Source: Paenilisteria newyorkensis
Lineage (GTDB): Bacteria > Bacillota > Bacilli > Lactobacillales > Listeriaceae
Assembly: GCF_000766145.1 (NCBI RefSeq)
Contig: NZ_JNFB01000035.1
Span: 186,001-250,000, forward strand
Direction of reading: 5' to 3'
DNA length: 64,000 nucleotides
This document shows positions 57,175 to 64,000 of the stretch, piece after piece. Made by a program: the position numbers and the translations under genes. The first letter of the stretch is position 1. Every line of letters begins with the position of its first letter. The notes beneath the pieces were generated by a model that was not told the DNA's origin, made no database searches, and saw nothing but the letters and a program-made list of their open reading frames with translations.

Positions 57175-58716
57175 ATGGCTTATATTCAATTTTTTGATAC
57201 GACCCTACGTGATGGTGAACAAACGCCGGGCGTCAATTTTAATCAACAGGAAAAAATTCAGATTGCGCGTCAGCTTGAGACTTACGGGATTGATGTGATT
57301 GAAGCGGGATTCCCGATTGCGTCTGACGGTGATTTCCATTCGGTGAAAGAGATTGCTAGTATTATTAAGAATGCAACGGTTTGCGGGCTTGCTCGTGCTG
57401 TGGAACGTGATATCGACCGCGCTTATGAGGCGTTACGCGGTGCTGCGAGTTCCCAAGTACACGTTTTTCTTGCTACTAGTGATGTACATATGAAGCATAA
57501 ATTAAACATGAGCAGGCCGCAGGTGTTGGCGTCAATCAAACACCATGTCGCGCATGCTCGAAAACTTTTCCCAATCGTTCAGTTTTCACCAGAAGATGCG
57601 ACGCGTACGGATCCTGCTTTTCTAGTGGAAGCTGTGCAAACCGCGATCGATGCTGGGGCGACGGTGATTAATATTCCGGATACGGTTGGCTTTACGAACC
57701 CAACGGAATTTGGTGCCCTCTTCCGCTACTTGCGTGAAAATATTCCGCGTTTTGATGAAGTTATTTTCTCCACGCATTGTCATGATGATCTTGGGATGTC
57801 GGTTGCGAACGCGCTTGCTGCCATTGAGAATGGGGCGCGACGTGTGGAAGGAACAATCAACGGTATTGGCGAACGTGCTGGGAATACAGCGCTTGAAGAA
57901 GTTGCTGTGGCGCTTCATATTCGCAATGATTACTACAAATCAGAGTCCGGTATTATTTTGAATCAGACGAAGAAAACGAGTGATTTGATCAGCCGCCTTT
58001 CTGGTATGCCTGTTCCGCGTAATAAGGCGATTATCGGTGGTAATGCTTACGCGCATGAATCTGGTATTCACCAAGATGGCGTTTTGAAAGAACCGACGAC
58101 GTACGAGATTATCACGCCTGCTTTGGTTGGTGTCGAGAAAAACTCACTTCCACTTGGAAAATTGTCTGGTCGCCACGCTTTTGTGACACGTATGGAGGAA
58201 CTTGGCTATACGATGACCGACGATGAGAAAAATGACGCGTTTAAACGATTTAAACATTTGGCAGATGTGAAAAAAGACGTGACCGAAGACGATTTACACG
58301 CGTTGATTCTTGGGCAAACGTCCGAAAAAGCAGATGATTACGAGCTGAATCACTTGCAAGTACAGTACGTGACGGGTGGCGTTCAAGGTGCGATTGTCCG
58401 CATTCATACGGAAGACGGTTCTGTTTTAGAAGATGCAGCGACTGGCGCCGGTAGTATTGAGGCGATTTATAATACGATTAACCGCCTGATGGAGCAAGAT
58501 GTTGAGCTTACAGATTATCGTATTCAAGCGATTACTGCGGGACACGATGCACAAGCTGAGGTTCATGTTATCGTCAAAGATAAAGACGGCGCAACGTATC
58601 ATGGGATTGGCATTGACAATGACGTCCTCACCGCCTCCGCCAAATCTTACCTCCACGCCAGCGCAAAAGCAAACGAAGCAAAACAACAAACAAACGAGGA
58701 GGTACCAGTCAAGTGA
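57175..58716 (+). CDS. leuA: 2-isopropylmalate synthase
   Basis: First committed step of leucine synthesis. 513 aa. The start [20 protein letters not shown] with catalytic Arg-Asp, [22 protein letters not shown] and [14 protein letters not shown] are LeuA signatures; the C-terminal regulatory domain (from about residue 390) binds leucine. GAGGTG lies six bases before the ATG at 57175. It overlaps leuB by four bases. Confidence 0.96.
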   Translation: MAYIQFFDTTLRDGEQTPGVNFNQQEKIQIARQLETYGIDVIEAGFPIASDGDFHSVKEIASIIKNATVCGLARAVERDIDRAYEALRGAASSQVHVFLATSDVHMKHKLNMSRPQVLASIKHHVAHARKLFPIVQFSPEDATRTDPAFLVEAVQTAIDAGATVINIPDTVGFTNPTEFGALFRYLRENIPRFDEVIFSTHCHDDLGMSVANALAAIENGARRVEGTINGIGERAGNTALEEVAVALHIRNDYYKSESGIILNQTKKTSDLISRLSGMPVPRNKAIIGGNAYAHESGIHQDGVLKEPTTYEIITPALVGVEKNSLPLGKLSGRHAFVTRMEELGYTMTDDEKNDAFKRFKHLADVKKDVTEDDLHALILGQTSEKADDYELNHLQVQYVTGGVQGAIVRIHTEDGSVLEDAATGAGSIEAIYNTINRLMEQDVELTDYRIQAITAGHDAQAEVHVIVKDKDGATYHGIGIDNDVLTASAKSYLHASAKANEAKQQTNEEVPVK

Positions 58717-59765
58717 CCTATTCCATTACAGCCCTTCCTGGCGACGGGATTGGACCAGAAATCATGGCGAGCGGTCTAGAAGTTCTAGCAACCCTCGCCG
58801 AGAAATTCCAACTAGATTTTAAAATTGAAACACATCCATTTGGCGGTGCCGGCATTGACGCCTTATCCGACCCACTTCCAGAAACAACACTTGCCGCTTG
58901 TCAAAAAGCAGACGCGATCTTGCTTGGCGCGATTGGTGGTCCAAAATGGGACAATGCACCGAATCGGCCAGAACAAGGATTGCTTGCCTTGCGTAAAGCA
59001 CTAGGCCTGTTCGCAAATATCCGCCCTATCCAAGTTCCAACCACGATTGCCCACCTCTCTCCATTAAAAAAGGAAATTGTAGAAGGTACCGATTTTATCG
59101 TCGTCCGCGAGCTCACTGGTGGTATTTATTTCGGCGAACCGAAGCATTGGGATGAAAACAGCGCGGTGGATACATTAACGTATACGGCCTCAGAAATCGA
59201 GCGCATCGCAGTACAAGCTTTTGAGTTGGCAAAAACGCGTCGCAATAAGGTGACTTCGGTGGACAAAGCGAACGTGCTAGCGTCCAGTAAACTATGGCGT
59301 CAAGTCGTCGAACGCGTCGCTGAACGCTATCCCGAAGTCACGCTAGAACATCTTTATGTCGATGCTGCGGCCATGATTCTTATCCAACGCCCGACCACTT
59401 TTGATGTTATCGTGACGGAAAACATGTTTGGTGACATTTTGAGCGATGAAGCCTCTGTTATCACCGGTTCACTTGGCATGTTGCCTTCCGCGAGTCATCC
59501 AGCATCCGGCCCATCATTATACGAGCCGATTCACGGTTCCGCGCCAGATATCGCCGGTCAAAATATTGCCAACCCGATGTCGATGATTTCATCCGTGTCA
59601 ATGATGCTACGCCAGTCTTTCCAACTTTTCGAAGCGGCGGATTATCTTGACAAAGCGGCCGCTGATACCATGGAAGCTGGATTTTTAACCAAAGATCTTG
59701 GCGGGAATACATCGACCACAGATTTTACAAATGAAGTTAAAAAACGAGTTAAAGGAGGAGAATAA
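58713..59765 (+). CDS. leuB: 3-isopropylmalate dehydrogenase
   Basis: Oxidative decarboxylation of 3-isopropylmalate with NAD. 350 aa. [13 protein letters not shown] at the start, [13 protein letters not shown] with substrate-binding residues, and [24 protein letters not shown] are family signatures. A GTG start overlaps the leuA stop (GTGA) with GAGGAGG upstream, so translation is coupled. Confidence 0.96.
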   Translation: MTYSITALPGDGIGPEIMASGLEVLATLAEKFQLDFKIETHPFGGAGIDALSDPLPETTLAACQKADAILLGAIGGPKWDNAPNRPEQGLLALRKALGLFANIRPIQVPTTIAHLSPLKKEIVEGTDFIVVRELTGGIYFGEPKHWDENSAVDTLTYTASEIERIAVQAFELAKTRRNKVTSVDKANVLASSKLWRQVVERVAERYPEVTLEHLYVDAAAMILIQRPTTFDVIVTENMFGDILSDEASVITGSLGMLPSASHPASGPSLYEPIHGSAPDIAGQNIANPMSMISSVSMMLRQSFQLFEAADYLDKAAADTMEAGFLTKDLGGNTSTTDFTNEVKKRVKGGE

Positions 59766-59767
59766 CA

Positions 59768-61165
59768 ATGGCTAAAACAATGTTCGATAAGTTGTGGGAT
59801 CGTCACGTCATATTTGGGAAAGAAGGTGAACCGCAACTGTTATACATCGACCTGCATTTGGTGCATGAAGTTACCTCCCCTCAAGCTTTTGAAGGATTGC
59901 GAATGGAAGGAAGACAAGTTCGCCGCACGGATCGCACGTTTGCTACAATGGATCATAACGTCCCGACCGAAGATATTTTCAACATTCATGACGTCGTTGC
60001 AAAAAAACAAATCGATGCGCTTCGCAAAAACTGTGAAGAGTTTGGCGTCACGCTTGCCGATGTTGGTAGTGAACGTCAAGGAATCGTGCACATGGTCGGA
60101 CCTGAAACGGGGCTAACACAGCCTGGCAAAACAATCGTATGTGGTGACTCGCATACCGCAACACATGGCGCTTTCGGAGCGATGGCTTTTGGCATTGGCT
60201 CGAGTGAAGTGGAACATGTCCTTGCTACGCAATCCATCTGGCAACAAAAACCTAAATCAATGGGTGTCAAAATTAACGGGACGCTTCCAAAAGGTGTTTA
60301 TGCAAAAGACGTTATTCTGCACCTGATCGCAACGTATGGCGTCGCGTTTGGTAGTGGATATGCCGTCGAATACTACGGGGAAGCCGTTCGGAATATGACG
60401 ATGGAGGAACGCATGACGATTTGTAACATGTCCATCGAAGGCGGCGCCAAAATGGGCATGATGGCACCAGATGCCACAACGTTTGCCTATATTAAAGGGC
60501 GCGAATATGCACCGACAAATTGGGATGCAGCAATCGCGGATTGGGCGATTTTGCCAAGTGATCCTGATGCGACTTATGACCGCGATATCGAAATTGACGT
60601 CTCCGATCTAGCACCGTATGTCACTTGGGGAACCAATCCTGGCATGGGCGTTCCAGTCACAGAAGCATTCCCAGCAATCGAAAGCATCGACGACGAGCGT
60701 GCCTATCAATACATGGGACTTGAACCTGGCCAATCAGCCTCCGAAATCGATCTTGGCTACGTCTTCATCGGATCTTGCACCAACTCACGACTTTCGGACC
60801 TCGAAGAAGCTGCTCAAATCGTAAAAGGCCACCAAGTCGCATCCGGCATCCGCGCGATGGTCGTTCCTGGTTCCCGCCAAGTTCGCCTTGCCGCAGAACG
60901 CATCGGTCTTGACCAAGTTTTCATCGATGCAGGTTTTGAATGGCGCGAGCCCGGCTGTTCGATGTGTCTCGGCATGAACCCCGACCAAGTACCAGAAGGC
61001 ATTCATTGTGCCTCGACATCCAATCGTAATTTTGAAGGACGTCAAGGTAAAGGCGCACGAACACATTTGGTGAGCCCAGCAATGGCCGCAGCAGCAGCGA
61101 TTCACGGTCGCTTTATCGATATTCGCAAAGGAGTGTGGCAAAATGGAAGCAATGGTGTTGCATAA
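59768..61165 (+). CDS. leuC: 3-isopropylmalate dehydratase, large subunit
   Basis: Aconitase-family Fe-S subunit, 465 aa. Cluster cysteines are in [15 protein letters not shown] and [32 protein letters not shown] is another signature. AAAGGAGG precedes the ATG. It overlaps leuD by 23 bases, coupling the two subunits. Confidence 0.97.
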   Translation: MAKTMFDKLWDRHVIFGKEGEPQLLYIDLHLVHEVTSPQAFEGLRMEGRQVRRTDRTFATMDHNVPTEDIFNIHDVVAKKQIDALRKNCEEFGVTLADVGSERQGIVHMVGPETGLTQPGKTIVCGDSHTATHGAFGAMAFGIGSSEVEHVLATQSIWQQKPKSMGVKINGTLPKGVYAKDVILHLIATYGVAFGSGYAVEYYGEAVRNMTMEERMTICNMSIEGGAKMGMMAPDATTFAYIKGREYAPTNWDAAIADWAILPSDPDATYDRDIEIDVSDLAPYVTWGTNPGMGVPVTEAFPAIESIDDERAYQYMGLEPGQSASEIDLGYVFIGSCTNSRLSDLEEAAQIVKGHQVASGIRAMVVPGSRQVRLAAERIGLDQVFIDAGFEWREPGCSMCLGMNPDQVPEGIHCASTSNRNFEGRQGKGARTHLVSPAMAAAAAIHGRFIDIRKGVWQNGSNGVA

Positions 61166-61724
61166 AGGAAAAACTGTAGCCCTGATGAACGATAACATTG
61201 ATACCGATCAAATTATCCCGAAACAATTTCTAAAACGCATCGAACGAACTGGATTTGGCGAATTTCTCTTTGACGAATGGCGCTACCTTCCCGATCGTTC
61301 CTTGAACCCAGAGTTTCCGCTGAACGCTCCTGACCGACAAGAAGCTACCATCCTTGTCACCGGTGAGAATTTTGGCTGTGGATCCAGTCGTGAACACGCT
61401 CCTTGGGCCCTACTCGACTACCGATTCCGCGTCATCATTGCCGGCGGTTACAGCGATATTTTTTATATGAACTGCACGAAAAACGGTATTTTGCCCATCA
61501 GTTTGCCAAAAGAAGCACGCGTGAAACTGGCGGCTATTCCGGCGAACGAAGAAATAGCCGTCGATTTGCCGAAGCAACAAGTGATTAGCTCGGTAGGCAC
61601 GTATGATTTTGATATCGATGCGACCTGGAAAGAGAAATTTATCAAAGGCCTCGATGATATCGCCCAAACGATGGAGCATGAATCCATGATTACCGATTAC
61701 GAAAACAAGGCACGCGCCTATTAA
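61143..61724 (+). CDS. leuD: 3-isopropylmalate dehydratase, small subunit
   Basis: 193-aa swivel-domain partner of Leu[21 protein letters not shown] and [20 protein letters not shown] are diagnostic. The ATG at 61143 (AAAGGAG upstream) lies inside leuC; an ATG at 61152 is possible. Together with LeuC it isomerises 2- to 3-isopropylmalate. Confidence 0.96.
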   Translation: MEAMVLHKGKTVALMNDNIDTDQIIPKQFLKRIERTGFGEFLFDEWRYLPDRSLNPEFPLNAPDRQEATILVTGENFGCGSSREHAPWALLDYRFRVIIAGGYSDIFYMNCTKNGILPISLPKEARVKLAAIPANEEIAVDLPKQQVISSVGTYDFDIDATWKEKFIKGLDDIAQTMEHESMITDYENKARAY

Positions 61725-61745
61725 AAATGAGGATGTGAGGATGTT

Positions 61746-63014
61746 ATGGAAATGGTTGATGTCGATGCTTTAGTTAGCAAACAAGACGTGCTCGACGCGT
61801 ATGACACGTTAAAATCTATCGTCAAGCACACGCCACTCGAAAAAGACTACTACTTATCACAAAAATATGACTGCAACGTCTACTTAAAACGCGAAGATTT
61901 ACAGTGGGTTCGTTCGTTCAAACTGCGCGGCGCCTATTACGCCATCGCCCAACTAACCGAAGAACAACTGAAAAATGGCGTTACGTGCGCCAGTGCTGGA
62001 AATCACGCCCAAGGAGTCGCCTTCACGTGCCAAAAACTTGGCGTACCAGCAACAATCTTCATGCCAACGACGACGCCTCAACAAAAAGTATCGCAAGTTC
62101 GCTTTTTCGGTGGCGAGTTTGTCGAAGTTCGCCTGACTGGTGATACGTTTGACGCTTCGGCTTATTCGGCTAAGAAGTTTAGCGAAGAGCATAACAAGGC
62201 GTTCATCGCGCCATTTGATGATCCAGATATTATCGCTGGTCAAGGAACGGTTGCTGTTGAAATGCTCGATGATCTAGGCTCTGAAAGCTGCGACTTCGTA
62301 TTTGCTGCGATTGGCGGCGGTGGCTTGGTTTCAGGTGTTGCGTCCTATGTGAAAGCAGTGCGTCCTGATACCACAATCATCGGCGTAGAGCCAAGTGGTG
62401 CACCATCAATGGCCAAATCATTACTCGCTGGCAAAGTTGTGAACCTGCCGAAAATCGATAAATTTGTCGATGGCGCTGCAGTGAAACAAGTCGGGGAACT
62501 GACGTACAAACATTGCGAGAAGCTTGTGGATGAAGTCACAGAAGTCGATGAAGGCGAAGTTTGCTCAACGATTCTAGACATGTACACGAAGCAAGCCATT
62601 GTCGCAGAGCCAGCTGGTGCCCTCTCAGTCGCGGCACTCAACCATTTCCGCCCACAAATCAAAGGCAAAAACGTCGTGTGTATCGTCAGCGGTGGGAATA
62701 ACGACATCAATCGGATGCAAGAAATTGAAGAACGGTCCCTCGTTTTCGAAGGCCTGAAACACTATTTCATCGTCAATTTCCCACAGCGTCCAGGTGCCTT
62801 GCGTGAGTTCGTAAACGACGTCCTCGGCCCATATGATGACATTACCAAGTTCGAATACACAAAAAAAGTAAACCGGAATCAAGGACCCGTTATCATCGGT
62901 GTCTTGTTAGAAAATCCGAATGACTACGAAAAATTGCTTGAACGCATTGCTGTTTTTGATCCTAGTTTCATGCCGATTAATGACAATCAAATGCTCTATA
63001 CCTTGCTTGTATAA
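61746..63014 (+). CDS. ilvA: Threonine dehydratase, biosynthetic
   Basis: Converts threonine to 2-oxobutyrate, the entry to isoleucine synthesis. 422 aa. The PLP lysine is in [13 protein letters not shown], with [13 protein letters not shown] and [16 protein letters not shown]. The C-terminal part ([22 protein letters not shown]) is a single ACT-like regulatory domain, the Firmicute short form. It is the last gene of the operon and is followed by a strong terminator. Confidence 0.96.
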   Translation: MEMVDVDALVSKQDVLDAYDTLKSIVKHTPLEKDYYLSQKYDCNVYLKREDLQWVRSFKLRGAYYAIAQLTEEQLKNGVTCASAGNHAQGVAFTCQKLGVPATIFMPTTTPQQKVSQVRFFGGEFVEVRLTGDTFDASAYSAKKFSEEHNKAFIAPFDDPDIIAGQGTVAVEMLDDLGSESCDFVFAAIGGGGLVSGVASYVKAVRPDTTIIGVEPSGAPSMAKSLLAGKVVNLPKIDKFVDGAAVKQVGELTYKHCEKLVDEVTEVDEGEVCSTILDMYTKQAIVAEPAGALSVAALNHFRPQIKGKNVVCIVSGGNNDINRMQEIEERSLVFEGLKHYFIVNFPQRPGALREFVNDVLGPYDDITKFEYTKKVNRNQGPVIIGVLLENPNDYEKLLERIAVFDPSFMPINDNQMLYTLLV

Positions 63015-63017
63015 TGC

Positions 63018-63073
63018 AAAACACAGTCTGTAAGCCCTCCTTTCTTGAGGAAACTTACAAACTGTGTTTTTTT
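63018..63073 (+). terminator. Terminator of the ilv-leu operon
   Basis: ACACAGTcTGTAAG pairs with CTTACAaACTGTGT and is followed by seven T, immediately after ilvA. Confidence 0.9.
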
Positions 63074-63078
63074 CATTA

Positions 63079-63121
63079 AAAAAGATTGAGCAACTACCAA
63101 AAAATCGGCAATTACTCAATC
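63079..63121 (-). terminator. Terminator of the cold-shock gene
   Basis: Minus-strand GATTGAG...CTCAATC hairpin followed by six T, 25 bases after the stop codon. Back to back with the ilvA terminator. Confidence 0.85.
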
Positions 63122-63145
63122 TCAATCCACGTTCTCGCGCTAGAA

Positions 63146-63346
63146 TTAAAGTTTTGTTACTTTATCAGCTTGAGGTCCGCGTTGTCCTTCTACGATTTCA
63201 AATTCCACTTTTTGACCTTCATCAAGTGTTTTGAAACCTTCTCCTTCGATTGCGCTGAAGTGTACGAATACATCGTCGCCACCTTCAACTTCGATAAATC
63301 CAAAACCTTTTTCGCCATTGAACCATTTCACTGTACCTTCTTGCAT
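63146..63346 (-). CDS. csp: Cold-shock protein
   Basis: 66-aa single-stranded nucleic acid-binding protein (Csp/OB fold). RNP1 is KGFGFIEV and RNP2 is VFVHF; the start [17 protein letters not shown] is typical. GGAGG lies ten bases before the ATG. It has a long leader of 150 bases or more, in line with cold-induced csp mRNAs. Which of the Listeria paralogues (cspA, B or D) this is cannot be settled from the sequence alone. Confidence 0.95.
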   Translation of the reverse strand: MQEGTVKWFNGEKGFGFIEVEGGDDVFVHFSAIEGEGFKTLDEGQKVEFEIVEGQRGPQADKVTKL

Positions 63347-63659
63347 GTGTCAAAAACCTCCAAAAATTTTTTCTTAATATGTTCCTTTTACAAATTAAAA
63401 ACTTACTGGGAAACTGCTAAACAACAAGCTCACCTTGGTTTTCATATAAAAATTCACATATTATAAAAGATACTCATAGTTTAAGGATCAGTACCCTTTA
63501 TAACATGTGAATAAGCTCTTGCTAAGCACCTACAGCATCCCAACAAACCACCTGTAAGGGCAATATTAATTTTATCAATACAACCATTTTAACGCTTTCA
63601 TTCTAAAAATGCAAGCAATATTTACCTAAGTGCGCCATTATTGCGACAACTTAAAGATA
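63347..63659 (-). other. Upstream region and leader of the cold-shock gene
   Basis: AT-rich gap with no gene. Weak minus-strand -10 candidates occur at about 63460-63466 (TATAAT) and near 63502 (TATAAA). A long, structured 5' leader is expected from csp genes, but I cannot fix its start. Confidence 0.4.
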
Positions 63660-63810
63660 GTTTGGAGCATAACCCATATAAATCGGCGACAAGCGCTCGC
63701 ATTCCATCGGGGCCGTGGACTTCCGGTTCTCATGTACAGTCGTACACTCCGCTTCCGGCTTCCGCGATCCCGATGGAATACAAACGCTTTCGCTCGATTT
63801 GTGTAAAGCA
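63660..63810. repeat. Family B palindromic cassette, full copy (B2)
   Basis: Plus strand: AAATCGGCGACAAGCGCTCG at the left and AATACAAACGCTTTCGCTCG at the right match B1 in reverse orientation, including flanking TTTGGAGCAT. Arms at 63701-63718 (ATTCCATCGGGGCCGTGG) and 63762-63779 (CCGCGATCCCGATGGAAT) pair with four mismatches and are unlike the B1 arms. The core has ACTTCCGGTTCTCATGTAC...GTACACTCCGCTTCCGG. It lies about 75 bases downstream of the minus-strand membrane-protein gene. Confidence 0.85.
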
Positions 63811-63883
63811 ATATATACTTTTCTACCCGAAAAAAGATTTCGCGATGCCTTACTTATTTTGTATGCTATTAACCGTAGTATTT

Positions 63884-64000
63884 TTATTTAATAATACTAC
63901 GATCTTTTATGCGCCATTTTACTAGTAAGTTATGCAGTGGTTCGCGGACGAGGAAGTACACGCCAAGCGAGATAAAGATGGACGCGATTCCGAATAAGAA
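63884..64000 (-). CDS. C-terminal end of an integral membrane protein (cut by window edge)
   Basis: The last 38 codons of a minus-strand gene: a hydrophobic segment (FGIASIFISLGVYFLV) followed by a basic tail REPLHNLLVKWRIKDRS ending at TAA. This looks like the last membrane segment of a transporter or acyltransferase; the family cannot be decided from this fragment. A CGTAGTAT...ATACTACG inverted repeat (63874-63901) overlaps its stop codon and may act as a terminator stem. Confidence 0.6.
   Translation of the reverse strand, partial: FLFGIASIFISLGVYFLVREPLHNLLVKWRIKDRSIIK

Noticed and set aside
63641-63925. Plus-strand 94-codon frame across the B2 palindrome
   Set aside because: It crosses the repeat arms, has no convincing ribosome site and resembles no family I know.

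Overview
The window is a chromosomal segment of a Listeria-like Firmicute. Gene content and order (tyrA-hisC-aroH-aroB-aroC, ndk-hepT-menG-hepS-folE, hup, gpsA-der-rpsA-cmk, resDE, scpAB, lysA, xerD, fur, fhu, dinB, rnz, zwf, ilvDBNC-leuABCD-ilvA) match, from memory, the lmo1923-lmo1991 stretch of L. monocytogenes. By eye the GC content is higher than the ~38% of L. monocytogenes, so a member of the wider Listeria genus (Listeria sensu lato) is more likely than L. monocytogenes itself; I cannot name the species.

Layout. 1-5053: aromatic amino acid operon on the minus strand (chorismate synthesis, tyrA, hisC, start of aroA) with a recognisable promoter. 5299-8878: ndk, heptaprenyl diphosphate/menaquinone genes and folE. 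9255-17189: hup, a tyrosine-phosphatase-like enzyme, gpsA, der, an S1-domain protein, cmk and ansA. 17271-21050: a ypbE-ypbD-recQ-ypbB cluster, divergent from a ferredoxin. 21486-22465: ribU with an FMN riboswitch. 22534-31412: thioesterase, resDE, rluB, scpAB, lysA, pnp, xerD. 31739-37524: fur (PerR-type box) and a Fur-controlled hydroxamate siderophore system, two divergent transcripts, with an FNR-like flavoprotein following fhuC. 37581-45529: an HNH-associated-repeat protein, a TetR/ABC exporter operon with twin operators, VOC, Nudix, xpaC-telA, GNAT, and dinB under a LexA box. 45840-51404: SDR, rnz, zwf and small genes. 51629-63073: the branched-chain amino acid operon with a leader-peptide attenuator. 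63146-64000: a cold-shock gene and the end of a membrane protein.

The most unusual material is intergenic. Short (about 90-190 bp) palindromic cassettes recur in two families that share a central hairpin core. Family A (five copies) has ends like CAGCGTGTCGACAAA. Family B (three fuller copies plus two remnants) has ends like AAATCGGCGACAAGCGCTCG. The stem arms differ between copies yet stay mutually complementary. Intact copies lie just downstream of stop codons, and one lies between ilvC and leuA inside the operon. A third module is nested in two A copies and recurs next to a 100-bp direct repeat in the zwf 3' region. I do not recognise these elements; they are the best candidates for an undescribed repeat or RNA system here.

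All functional calls rest on reading motifs and remembered family features; no database search was run.
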